Source: Streptomyces sp. BHT-5-2
GTDB taxonomy: Bacteria > Actinomycetota > Actinomycetes > Streptomycetales > Streptomycetaceae
Reading direction: 5' to 3'
DNA: 64,000 nt
Assembly (NCBI RefSeq): GCF_019774615.1
Contig: NZ_CP081496.1
Coordinates: 992,001 to 1,056,000 of the forward strand
Position 1 is the stretch's first letter. Every line of letters starts with the position of its first letter. Below the pieces are notes generated by a model that saw nothing but the letters and a program-made list of their open reading frames with translations, had not been told where the DNA came from and searched no databases. Position numbers and translations under genes: made by a program. This document shows positions 56,692 to 64,000 of this stretch, one piece after another.

Positions 56692-57528
56692 CTACGCCAG
56701 GGGGTCCGGCGCCGCGGTGATCCCGAGGCTCGCCAGCTTGGCCCGGCCGCCGTCGGGAGCGGTGAGGACCAGCGGGCCGTCCTCGGTCAGTGCGACCGAG
56801 TGCTCCCAGTGCGAGGACCAGCTGCCGTCGTTGGACTTGACCGTCCACTCGTCGTCGAGGACGTGGGTCTTGGCGGTGCCGAGGTTCACCATCGGCTCGA
56901 TGGCGATGCAGAAGCCGGGCACCAGCTTCGGGCCGCGACCGCGCTTGCGGTCGACGTAGTTCAGCAGATGCGGGTCCATGTGCATCTGCGAGCCGATGCC
57001 GTGGCCGCCGTAGTCCTCGACGATGCCGTACTTGCCACTGGCCGGCCGGGGCTGGCGGCGGATGTAGCCCTCGATCGCCTTGGAGATGTCCACCAGCCGG
57101 TTGCCCTTGGCGACCGCGGCGATCCCCGCCCACATCGACTCCTCGGTGACCCGGCTGAGCTCGACCAGCTCCGCGGCGTGACCGGAGCCGACGAACGCGG
57201 TGTACGCGGCGTCGCCGTGCCAGCCGTCGATGATCGCGCCGCAGTCGATGGAGATGATGTCGCCGTCCTGGAGCACGGTGTCGGCGGACGGGATGCCGTG
57301 GACGACGACGTCGTTCACGGAGGTGCAGATGGTGGCCGGGAAGCCGCCGTAGCCAAGGAAGTTGGACTTGGCGCCGTGCTCGGCGAGGACCTTGCGGGCC
57401 GCCTCGTCCAGGTCCTTGGTGGTGGCGCCGGGCACCGCGGTCTCACGGGTCGCCGCGTGAATGGCGGCGACCACCAGCCCCGCCTCGCGCATCTTCGCGA
57501 TCTGCGCGGGGTTCTTGATCTCCAGCAT
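56692..57528 (-). CDS. map: Methionine aminopeptidase type I
   Basis: This 278-residue enzyme removes initiator methionine. The metal ligands are in SIDCGAIIDGWHGDAA, GHGIGSQMHMDP and IEPMVNLG, with a C-terminal Glu. ATG 57528 has only a weak ribosome site. A palindromic element (57561-57592) lies 33-64 bases upstream and would form a hairpin in its leader. It is downstream of adk, past a terminator-like hairpin. Confidence 0.97.
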   Translation of the reverse strand: MLEIKNPAQIAKMREAGLVVAAIHAATRETAVPGATTKDLDEAARKVLAEHGAKSNFLGYGGFPATICTSVNDVVVHGIPSADTVLQDGDIISIDCGAIIDGWHGDAAYTAFVGSGHAAELVELSRVTEESMWAGIAAVAKGNRLVDISKAIEGYIRRQPRPASGKYGIVEDYGGHGIGSQMHMDPHLLNYVDRKRGRGPKLVPGFCIAIEPMVNLGTAKTHVLDDEWTVKSNDGSWSSHWEHSVALTEDGPLVLTAPDGGRAKLASLGITAAPDPLA

Positions 57529-57560
57529 GCCGGTGCCTGCGCCTCTCTGCGGCTGAACCT

Positions 57561-57592
57561 CCCCCACGCTTCAGGCGTGGGGGGACCCCCAT
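57561..57592. repeat. Palindromic GC-rich element in map leader
   Basis: CCCCCACGC (57561-57569), loop TTCAG, GCGTGGGGG (57575-57583) is a perfect 9-bp stem, followed by ACCCCCAT so that GGGGGGACCCCCAT (57579-57592) matches the units at 7868 and 7887. Confidence 0.65.
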
Positions 57593-57672
57593 CGCTCTCG
57601 CGGAGGTGGTTACGCTCTGCTCTGGTTACTCGATGACTGGTTGCTGCCTTAACCGTAGCCGGTCAACAGCAG

Positions 57673-57708
57673 ACGGCCGCGGCGCCCATGCTGGACAACC
57701 GCGGCCGT
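57673..57708 (-). terminator. Hairpin after adk
   Basis: Arms ACGGCCGCGG (57673-57682) and CCGCGGCCGT (57699-57708) pair perfectly with a 16-base loop, 19 bases past the adk stop. Confidence 0.7.
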
Positions 57709-57726
57709 ACCGGAGTCGCGCCGCTT

Positions 57727-58380
57727 CTACTCGCCGCTCCCCAGGGCGTCCATCGCCCGCTGGGTGACCTCGGCGACCTTGCCGAGGGCCGGGATCGTGG
57801 AGACCAGGCCCTGGTTGCGGTAGAAGTCGATGATCGGCTCGGTCTCGGCGTGGTAGACCTCGAGCCGCTTCCGCACGGTGTCCTCGCGGTCGTCCTCGCG
57901 CTGGTACAGCTCGCCGCCGCAGGTGTCGCAGACGCCCTCGGCCTTCGGCTGGTTGTACTCGACGTGGAAGACGTGGCTGGAGTCCTTGCGGCAGATCCGG
58001 CGGCCGGCGATCCGCTTGACCACCTCGTCCTCCGGGACCTCCAGGTCCAGGACGGCGTCCAGCTTCAGACCCTTGCCCTGAAGGTAGGCGTCCAGCGCCT
58101 CGGCCTGGCCGAGGTTGCGGGGGAAGCCGTCCAGCAGGAAGCCCTCGGCCGCGTCCGCCTGGTCCATCCGGTCCTCGGCCATCCCGATGGTGACCGAGTC
58201 GGGCACGAGGTTGCCGGCGTCCATGTAGGACTTCGCCTCGACGCCCAGGGGCGTGCCCTGGGAGATGTTGGCCCGGAACAGGTCACCCGTGGAGATGTGC
58301 GGGATCGCCAGGTTCTTGGCCAGGTACGCGGCCTGCGTACCCTTACCGGCCCCCGGGGGTCCGACGAGGACGATTCGCAT
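57727..58380 (-). CDS. adk: Adenylate kinase
   Basis: This 217-residue enzyme interconverts AMP, ADP and ATP. P-loop GPPGAGKGT (7-15), DGFPRNLGQAEAL and the long LID domain are visible. The LID has C130, H136, C151 and C154, with the usual second Cys of a Cys4 zinc site replaced (D133), so zinc binding may use His136. The ATG overlaps the secY stop (ATGA), so the two are coupled. Confidence 0.98.
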   Translation of the reverse strand: MRIVLVGPPGAGKGTQAAYLAKNLAIPHISTGDLFRANISQGTPLGVEAKSYMDAGNLVPDSVTIGMAEDRMDQADAAEGFLLDGFPRNLGQAEALDAYLQGKGLKLDAVLDLEVPEDEVVKRIAGRRICRKDSSHVFHVEYNQPKAEGVCDTCGGELYQREDDREDTVRKRLEVYHAETEPIIDFYRNQGLVSTIPALGKVAEVTQRAMDALGSGE

Positions 58381-59693
58381 CAGCGGAGGAACCCTTCGTA
58401 GTTGCGCTGCTGAAGCTGGCTCTCGATCTGCTTCACGGTCTCCAGGCCCACACCCACGATGATCAGGATGCTCGTCCCGCCGAACGGGAAGTTCTGGTTC
58501 GCGTTGAACAGCACCAACGCCACTGTTGGTACGAGCGCGATCAGCCCCAGGTACAGCGAGCCCGGCCACGTGATCCGGTTGAGCACGTAGCTGAGGTACT
58601 CGGCCGTCGGGCGACCAGCCCGGATGCCCGGGATGAAGCCACCATACTTCTTCATGTTGTCGGCAACTTCTTCGGGGTTGAAGCTGATGGCCACGTAGAA
58701 GAAGGCGAAGAAAACGATGAGCAAGAAGTACGTGACGATGTAAACCGGGTGATTTCCCTTGGTGAAGTTGGTGGCGATCCAGGTCGCCCAAGCCGCCTTC
58801 GACCCGCTGAACTGAGCGATCAGCGCCGGGATGTAGAGCAGCGACGACGCGAAGATGACAGGAATCACACCTGCCTGGTTCACCTTGAGCGGGATGTACG
58901 TGGACGTACCGCCATAGGACCGGCGCCCGATCATCCGCTTCGCGTACTGCACCGGGATGCGCCGCTGCGCCTGCTCGACGAAGACCACGAGGGCGACCAT
59001 CGCCAGGCCCACCGCGATCACGGAGAAGAACTCGATCCAGCCGTCGGCCAGCTTGCCGGTCAGCTTGATCTGCCACAGCGCGCCCGGGAAGCCGGCGGCG
59101 ATCGAGATGAACATCAGGATCGACATGCCGTTGCCGATGCCGCGGTCGGTGACCAGCTCGCCCAGCCACATGATGAGGCAGGTGCCGGCGGTCATCGTGA
59201 TCACCATCGTGATGGTGGTGAAGATCGAGTCGTTGGGCACGATCTGGCTGGCGACCGGGCAGCTCTGGAAGAGCGCGCCGCTGCGGGCGGTGGCCACCAG
59301 GCCGGTGCCCTGCAGCACGGCCAGCGCCACGGTCAGATAGCGGGTGTACTGGGTGATCTTCGCCTGGCCGGACTGCCCCTCCTTCTTGAGGGCCTCCAGC
59401 CGTGGGATCACGACGGTCAGCAGCTGGAGGATGATGCTCGCCGTGATGTACGGCATGATCCCCAGCGCGAAGATCGTGATCTGCAGCAGCGCTCCACCGC
59501 TGAACATGTTCACCAGGGCGAACAACCCGCTGTTGCCGCCGGCCTGCTTCATGCAGGTCTCGACGTTCGCGTAGTTCACCCCTGGGACCGGGATGTGCGC
59601 TCCGATCCGGTAGAGCACGATGATGCCCAACGTGAACAGCAGCTTCTTGCGCAGGTCGGGCGTCTTGAACGCTCGGGCGAACGCGGTGAGCAC
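58380..59693 (-). CDS. secY: Preprotein translocase subunit SecY
   Basis: This 437-residue polytopic channel protein has ten membrane spans, with cytoplasmic loops C4 and C5 (RRIPVQYAKRMIGRR; NMKKYGGFIPGIRAGRPT) that contact SecA and the ribosome. GTG 59693 is the start. A hairpin separates it from rplO, and a promoter may lie in the 228 bp between. Confidence 0.97.
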   Translation of the reverse strand: MLTAFARAFKTPDLRKKLLFTLGIIVLYRIGAHIPVPGVNYANVETCMKQAGGNSGLFALVNMFSGGALLQITIFALGIMPYITASIILQLLTVVIPRLEALKKEGQSGQAKITQYTRYLTVALAVLQGTGLVATARSGALFQSCPVASQIVPNDSIFTTITMVITMTAGTCLIMWLGELVTDRGIGNGMSILMFISIAAGFPGALWQIKLTGKLADGWIEFFSVIAVGLAMVALVVFVEQAQRRIPVQYAKRMIGRRSYGGTSTYIPLKVNQAGVIPVIFASSLLYIPALIAQFSGSKAAWATWIATNFTKGNHPVYIVTYFLLIVFFAFFYVAISFNPEEVADNMKKYGGFIPGIRAGRPTAEYLSYVLNRITWPGSLYLGLIALVPTVALVLFNANQNFPFGGTSILIIVGVGLETVKQIESQLQQRNYEGFLR

Positions 59694-59870
59694 GGTGCCT
59701 CCTGCGCCTCCCGCCCTTGAGGGCCAGGAGGTGACGGTCTTGAGGATCGACGAATACGTAGCGGCTGTACCGCGCGGAGCTCCCCCACGCGGCGGGTGCC
59801 GGGGCGGACCCCGGACAAATCAAACAGTGCAGGCCACCTTACCGGCGACCGTACCCCCGTGGAACGACCA

Positions 59871-59904
59871 ACCGGGGATGCCCCAAACGATGGGCATCCC
59901 CGGT
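59871..59904 (-). terminator. Perfect hairpin between rplO and secY
   Basis: Arms ACCGGGGATGCCC (59871-59883) and GGGCATCCCCGGT (59892-59904) are exact over 13 bases with an 8-base loop, 18 bases past the rplO stop. It is terminator-like inside what is one spc operon in many bacteria. Confidence 0.8.
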
Positions 59905-59921
59905 CAGTTGAACCAACGAAC

Positions 59922-60377
59922 TCAGATGAGCTCGGTGACGGTGCCGCCGGCGGCGGCAATCTTCTCCTTGGCGGAGGAGGAGACGGCGTCAACCGAAACC
60001 TGCAGCGCCACGGAGATCTCGCCCTGGCCCAGGACCTTGACGAGCTCGTTCTTGCGCACCGCGCCCTTGGCGACCAGGTCGGCCACCGTGACCTCGCCAC
60101 CCTGCGGGTAGAGCGCGGCCAGCTTCTCCAGGTTCACGACCTGGAACTGCTTGTGGGCGGGGTTCTTGAAGCCCTTCAGCTTCGGGAGGCGCATGTGGAG
60201 GGGCATCTGCCCACCCTCGAAGCGCTCCGGAACCTGGTAACGGGCCTTGGTGCCCTTGGTACCACGACCAGCGGTCTTACCCTTGGACGCCTCACCACGA
60301 CCGACACGGGTCTTGGCGGTCTTGGCGCCCGGGGCGGGCCGGAGGTTGTGGACCTTCAGCGGGTTGGTCTCCGCCAT
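59922..60377 (-). CDS. rplO: 50S ribosomal protein L15
   Basis: This 151-residue protein has the Gly/Lys-rich N-terminal extension ([28 protein letters not shown]) that reaches into 23S rRNA and the L15e/L18e-like globular part. It follows rpmD with one base between. Confidence 0.98.
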   Translation of the reverse strand: MAETNPLKVHNLRPAPGAKTAKTRVGRGEASKGKTAGRGTKGTKARYQVPERFEGGQMPLHMRLPKLKGFKNPAHKQFQVVNLEKLAALYPQGGEVTVADLVAKGAVRKNELVKVLGQGEISVALQVSVDAVSSSAKEKIAAAGGTVTELI

Positions 60378-60378
60378 G

Positions 60379-60558
60379 TCAGTCGACCTCCTCGACCGTC
60401 ACGAGGTGACGCACGGTGTGGACCATGCCGACGACCTCCGGACGGGCCTCCCGGACGACGCTGTCGTTCAGGCGCTTGAGGCCGAGCGAACGGAGCGTGT
60501 CACGGTGGTTCTGCTTGCTACCGATGTAGGACTTGGTCTGGGTGATCTTGATGCGCAT
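60379..60558 (-). CDS. rpmD: 50S ribosomal protein L30
   Basis: This 59-residue protein ([20 protein letters not shown]) has the L30/L7 ferredoxin-like fold. ATG 60558 overlaps the rpsE stop (ATGA), so rpsE-rpmD-rplO is coupled. Confidence 0.97.
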   Translation of the reverse strand: MRIKITQTKSYIGSKQNHRDTLRSLGLKRLNDSVVREARPEVVGMVHTVRHLVTVEEVD

Positions 60559-61160
60559 CACGCATTCACCCCGGCACGCGCCCGCAGCAGAGCGGCGGGA
60601 GCAACGTCCTCCAGCGGCAGACCACGACGGGCGGCGATCTCCTCGGGCCGCTGCAGGCCCTTGAGCGCCTCCACCGTGGCGTGCACGATGTTGATCGGGT
60701 TCGACGAGCCGAGCGACTTGCTCAGCACGTCGTGGATGCCCGCGCACTCCAGGACGGCGCGCACCGGGCCACCGGCGATCACACCGGTACCGGGGGAAGC
60801 CGGCTTGAGCAGGACGACGCCCGCAGCCTTCTCGCCCTGGATCGGGTGCGGGACGGTACCGGCGATACGGGGGACCTTGAAGAAGTTCTTCTTGGCCTCT
60901 TCCACGCCCTTGGCGATGGCAGCCGGAACTTCCTTGGCCTTGCCGTAACCGACACCTACGGTGCCGTCACCGTCACCCACCACGACGAGCGCGGTGAAGC
61001 TGAAGCGACGACCACCCTTGACAACCTTGGCGACGCGGTTGATCGCGACAACGCGCTCAACGTACGCGGTCTTCTCGGCGGCAGCGCCACCGTCGCGACC
61101 CTTCCGGTCCCGCCGCTCGCCGCCACCGGCACCGCTTCCGCGGCGCTGGGGTCCAGCCAT
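60558..61160 (-). CDS. rpsE: 30S ribosomal protein S5
   Basis: This 200-residue protein has a Gly/Arg-rich N-terminal extension, then double-stranded RNA-binding and S5 C-terminal domains ([23 protein letters not shown]). It contributes to decoding accuracy; mutations in its loop give spectinomycin resistance in other bacteria. Confidence 0.98.
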   Translation of the reverse strand: MAGPQRRGSGAGGGERRDRKGRDGGAAAEKTAYVERVVAINRVAKVVKGGRRFSFTALVVVGDGDGTVGVGYGKAKEVPAAIAKGVEEAKKNFFKVPRIAGTVPHPIQGEKAAGVVLLKPASPGTGVIAGGPVRAVLECAGIHDVLSKSLGSSNPINIVHATVEALKGLQRPEEIAARRGLPLEDVAPAALLRARAGVNA

Positions 61161-61206
61161 TGGAATTACCTCTCTCTGTTACGTCCGCTAGCTCCGGAAC
61201 CGGGGC

Positions 61207-61590
61207 TTAGAACTTCAGCCCGGCTTCGCGGGCGGCGTCGGCCAGAGCGGCAATCCGCCCGGCGTACTGCTTGCCACCGCGGTCGAACACGACGGCCTCG
61301 ACACCGGCGGCCTTGGCACGCTCGGCGACCAGGGCGCCAACCTTCTGGGCCTGGGCGCTCTTGTCGCCCTCGCCACCACGGATCGACGCGTCCAGGGTCG
61401 AAGCCGACGCCAGGGTGTGACCCTGGACGTCGTCGATCACCTGGGCGAAGATGCCGCGGTTGGACCGCGTCACGACCAGACGCGGACGCTCCGCAGTACC
61501 CGAAATCCGCTTGCGGATGCGGATGTGGCGACGCTTGGCGGCAGCGCGCTTGTAGGCGTTGCCCTTAGCGATCTTCACACCGTATGCCAT
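61207..61590 (-). CDS. rplR: 50S ribosomal protein L18
   Basis: This 127-residue 5S rRNA-binding protein has [20 protein letters not shown] and ends [26 protein letters not shown]. It is placed between rplF and rpsE, with 46 bp to rpsE. Confidence 0.98.
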   Translation of the reverse strand: MAYGVKIAKGNAYKRAAAKRRHIRIRKRISGTAERPRLVVTRSNRGIFAQVIDDVQGHTLASASTLDASIRGGEGDKSAQAQKVGALVAERAKAAGVEAVVFDRGGKQYAGRIAALADAAREAGLKF

Positions 61591-61593
61591 GGC

Positions 61594-62133
61594 TTACTTA
61601 CCCGCCTTTCCGACCTTGCGGCGGATGACTTCGCCCTCGTACTTGACGCCCTTGGCCTTGTACGGGTCGGGCTTCCGCAGCTTGCGGATGTTCGCGGCGA
61701 CCTCGCCGACCTTCTGCTTGTCGATGCCCTCGACGCTGAACTTCGTCGGCGACTCGACCTTGAACGAGATGCCCTCGGGCGCCTCGATCAGGATCGGGTG
61801 GCTGTAGCCCAGGGAGAACTCCAGGTTGGAACCCTTGGCCTGGACGCGGTAACCAACACCGCTGATCTCGAGCTTCTTCACGTAGCCCTGGGTCACGCCG
61901 GTGATCATGTTCGCCACCAGCGTGCGGGACAGGCCGTGCAGGGCCTTGTTCTGACGCTCGTCGTTCGGACGGGAGACGGCGATGACGCCGTCCTCACCCT
62001 TGGCGACCTCGATGGGCGCCGCGACGGTGTGCGAAAGGGAACCCTTGGGGCCCTTCACGTTGACCGTGCGGCCCTCGATGGTGACGTCCACACCAGCGGG
62101 AACCTGGATGGGCAGCTTGCCAATGCGCGACAT
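61594..62133 (-). CDS. rplF: 50S ribosomal protein L6
   Basis: This 179-residue protein has two L6 repeats; [19 protein letters not shown] and [19 protein letters not shown] mark the ends. It binds near the sarcin-ricin loop. It precedes rplR by three bases. Confidence 0.98.
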   Translation of the reverse strand: MSRIGKLPIQVPAGVDVTIEGRTVNVKGPKGSLSHTVAAPIEVAKGEDGVIAVSRPNDERQNKALHGLSRTLVANMITGVTQGYVKKLEISGVGYRVQAKGSNLEFSLGYSHPILIEAPEGISFKVESPTKFSVEGIDKQKVGEVAANIRKLRKPDPYKAKGVKYEGEVIRRKVGKAGK

Positions 62134-62154
62134 TAGCTATTCCTCCGTTCCCGA

Positions 62155-62553
62155 TTACCAGACGTAGGCGAGGACTTCCCCACCCACGCCCTTCTTGCTG
62201 GCCTGCTGGCCGGTCAGGAGACCGTGGGACGTGGAGATGATCGCCACGCCCAGGCCGCCGAGGACCTTCGGCAGGTTGGTGGACTTTGCGTAGACCCGCA
62301 GACCCGGCTTCGAGATCCGCTTGATGCCGGCGATCGAGCGCTCGCGGTTCGGCCCGAACTTCAGCTCGAGGACGAGGTTCTTGCCGACCTCGGCGTCCTC
62401 GACGCGCCAGCCGGTGATGTAACCCTCCTGCTGGAGGATCTCCGCGATGTGCGACTTGATCTTGCTGTGCGGCATCGTCACGGTGTCGTGGTACGCCGAG
62501 TTCGCGTTCCGCAGACGGGTCAGCATGTCTGCGATGGGATCAGTCATGGTCAT
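62155..62553 (-). CDS. rpsH: 30S ribosomal protein S8
   Basis: This 132-residue protein ([43 protein letters not shown]) binds 16S rRNA helix 21. In E. coli it represses the spc operon, and a site for this might lie in the gap upstream. ATG 62553; ATG 62547 is possible. A 239-bp gap without a gene separates it from rpsZ. Confidence 0.98.
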   Translation of the reverse strand: MTMTDPIADMLTRLRNANSAYHDTVTMPHSKIKSHIAEILQQEGYITGWRVEDAEVGKNLVLELKFGPNRERSIAGIKRISKPGLRVYAKSTNLPKVLGGLGVAIISTSHGLLTGQQASKKGVGGEVLAYVW

Positions 62554-62792
62554 GAATTGGCCTTCGGCCTCTCTCGCCGGGGTTTCCTATCTGCGCCATC
62601 CCTCTCCCCGATCTCGGTCGGGACGGGTGCGGCGCGGGGACCTACGGCGTAGTAAGCGACGTTATGCGGGTGGAACCCGCGGTCGGTCTCGGGCGGCGGG
62701 GCGCCCAAACCCTTCCAGCGTACGGGAAGAGGTCTGGGACGCCCGCCGTCCCAATGCTTACCGAGAGCGTCCGGTAATTCCCAACTAGGGGA

Positions 62793-62978
62793 TTACCAGG
62801 AGCTCTTGGTCACGCCCGGCAGCTCGCCACGGTGAGCCATCTCACGAAGGCACACGCGGCAGAGGCCGAACTTGCGGTAGACGGAGTGCGGACGACCGCA
62901 GCGCTGGCAGCGGGTGTACGCGCGCACACCGAACTTGGGCTTGCGAGCAGCCTTGGCAATCAGAGCCTTCTTCGCCAT
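62793..62978 (-). CDS. rpsZ: 30S ribosomal protein S14 type Z
   Basis: This 61-residue zinc form of S14 has four cysteines C24, C27, C40 and C43 (CQRC, CRVC). It starts at MAKKALIAK. Streptomyces often also have a zinc-free paralogue made under zinc starvation. It is 5 bases downstream of rplE. Confidence 0.97.
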   Translation of the reverse strand: MAKKALIAKAARKPKFGVRAYTRCQRCGRPHSVYRKFGLCRVCLREMAHRGELPGVTKSSW

Positions 62979-62983
62979 CTCGC

Positions 62984-63544
62984 TCACGCCTCCTTGAACG
63001 GGAAGCCGAGGTGACGAAGCAGGGCGCGGCCCTCGTCGTCGTTGGTCGCCGTGGTGACCACGGTGATGTCCATACCCCGGGTACGGTCGATCTTGTCCTG
63101 GTCGATCTCGTGGAACATGACCTGCTCGGTGAGACCGAAGGTGTAGTTGCCCCGACCGTCGAACTGCTTGGGGGACAGACCGCGGAAGTCGCGGATGCGC
63201 GGCAGCGCCAGCGACAGCAGGCGGTCCAGGAACTCCCACATGCGGTCACCGCGGAGGGTGACGTGGGCACCGATCGGCTGGCCCTCACGCAGCTTGAACT
63301 GCGCGATGGACTTACGGGCCTTGGTGACGGCCGGCTTCTGGCCGGTGATCGTGGTGAGGTCGCGCACGGCGCCCTCGATCAGCTTGGAGTCGCGGGCGGC
63401 GTCGCCCACACCCATGTTGACCACGATCTTCACGAGGCCGGGGATCTGCATGACGTTCTCGTAGGAGAACTCGTCCTTCAGCTTCCCGGCGATCTCTTCG
63501 CGGTAGCGCGTCTTCAGACGCGGCGCGTTGGTGGTGGCAGTCAT
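62984..63544 (-). CDS. rplE: 50S ribosomal protein L5
   Basis: This 186-residue 5S rRNA-binding protein is full length ([39 protein letters not shown]). Its ATG overlaps the rplX stop (ATGA). Confidence 0.98.
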   Translation of the reverse strand: MTATTNAPRLKTRYREEIAGKLKDEFSYENVMQIPGLVKIVVNMGVGDAARDSKLIEGAVRDLTTITGQKPAVTKARKSIAQFKLREGQPIGAHVTLRGDRMWEFLDRLLSLALPRIRDFRGLSPKQFDGRGNYTFGLTEQVMFHEIDQDKIDRTRGMDITVVTTATNDDEGRALLRHLGFPFKEA

Positions 63545-63867
63545 CAGATGTCCTCACCGGTCCGCTTGGCAACGCGGATCTTGTTGCCCTCGTCGTCGAA
63601 GCGGTACCCGACGCGGGTGACGACCTTCTTGCCGTCCTTCTCCACGACCAGCTGAACGTTGCTGACGTGGATGGGGGCCTCGGTCGTCACGATGCCGCCG
63701 GTCTGCGCTCCACGAGCGGTCTGTCCGGCCTTGGTGTGCTTCTTGACCCGGTTGACACCCTCGACCAGGACGCGGTCCTCGCGGGGGTAGGCCGCGATGA
63801 CCTTGCCCTGCTTGCCCTTGTCCTTACCGGTGATGACCTGGACCAGGTCGCCCTTCTTGATCTTCAT
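63544..63867 (-). CDS. rplX: 50S ribosomal protein L24
   Basis: This 107-residue KOW-domain protein ([23 protein letters not shown]) initiates assembly of the large subunit. It is three bases downstream of rplN. Confidence 0.98.
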   Translation of the reverse strand: MKIKKGDLVQVITGKDKGKQGKVIAAYPREDRVLVEGVNRVKKHTKAGQTARGAQTGGIVTTEAPIHVSNVQLVVEKDGKKVVTRVGYRFDDEGNKIRVAKRTGEDI

Positions 63868-63870
63868 CGG

Positions 63871-64000
63871 TTACAGCACCTCCGGCGCGAGCGAGATGAT
63901 CTTCATGAACTTCTTCTCGCGCAGCTCACGGCCCACGGGGCCGAAGATACGGGTGCCGCGGGGGTCGCCATCGTTCTTGAGGATGACGGCCGCGTTCTCG
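63871..64000 (-). CDS. rplN: 50S ribosomal protein L14 (partial, C-terminus)
   Basis: The last 42 residues are present ([20 protein letters not shown], then ISLAPEVL). The frame runs off the right edge; it is the usual first gene before rplX in the spc operon. Confidence 0.96.
   Translation of the reverse strand, partial: ENAAVILKNDGDPRGTRIFGPVGRELREKKFMKIISLAPEVL

Overview
The window is a very GC-rich stretch of chromosome from a Streptomyces species. The evidence is the codon bias, the frequent GTG and TTG starts, the developmental genes bldM and whiD, the shbA sigma gene, paired XRE/DUF397 genes, and a conserved actinobacterial gene order running from guaB through groESL, tsaBDE, alr, glmS and glmM to the spc/alpha ribosomal cluster. 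No tRNA, rRNA, CRISPR array, prophage or intact insertion sequence was found. Almost everything from 19 kb to the right end is housekeeping core.

Region by region: 0-1 kb holds an ECF sigma factor coupled to a membrane protein cut by the window edge. 1.1-8.8 kb is a small catabolic-looking group: a flavin-reductase-like protein, a zinc alcohol dehydrogenase, an SDR, a cyclase-family hydrolase and two overlapping acyl-CoA dehydrogenases. Three of its transcripts begin next to the same 17-bp palindrome. 5.6-10.1 kb also has an anti-sigma-type ATPase and an XRE-DUF5753/DUF397 pair. 10-15 kb has a degenerate kinase, an active PknB-type receptor kinase and a serine hydrolase. 16-19.2 kb has glpD and a nucleotide-sugar dehydrogenase homologue lacking its active-site residues. 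19.4-24.5 kb holds guaB3, guaB, shbA, bldM and whiD. 24.6-29.6 kb holds a LysR/MOSC divergon, an SDR and a 2-hydroxyacid dehydrogenase whose promoter and 5' end are tandemly duplicated (823 bp). 30-32.3 kb is groESL under two CIRCE operators.

32.5-38.2 kb contains a SEDS-family gene, a methyltransferase and the tsaD-rimI-tsaB genes. 38.3-44.5 kb has a degenerate L,D-transpeptidase-like secreted protein, a small possibly iron-regulated gene, tsaE, a hydrolase, alr, nnrDE and acpS. 44.5-49.2 kb has glmS, coaA and glmM, so amino-sugar and CoA supply sit together. 49.4-50.4 kb is rplM-rpsI. 51.6-64 kb is the alpha and spc ribosomal cluster read on the minus strand (rplN to rplQ, with secY, adk, map, infA, rpoA and truA), punctuated by strong hairpins.

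The most unusual content is a set of small anomalies rather than one new gene system: the shared operator, the recent tandem duplication, an 18-bp minisatellite before groEL, four enzyme-fold proteins whose catalytic residues are replaced, a palindromic element sitting in frame inside two genes, and several perfect inverted repeats upstream of regulatory genes.
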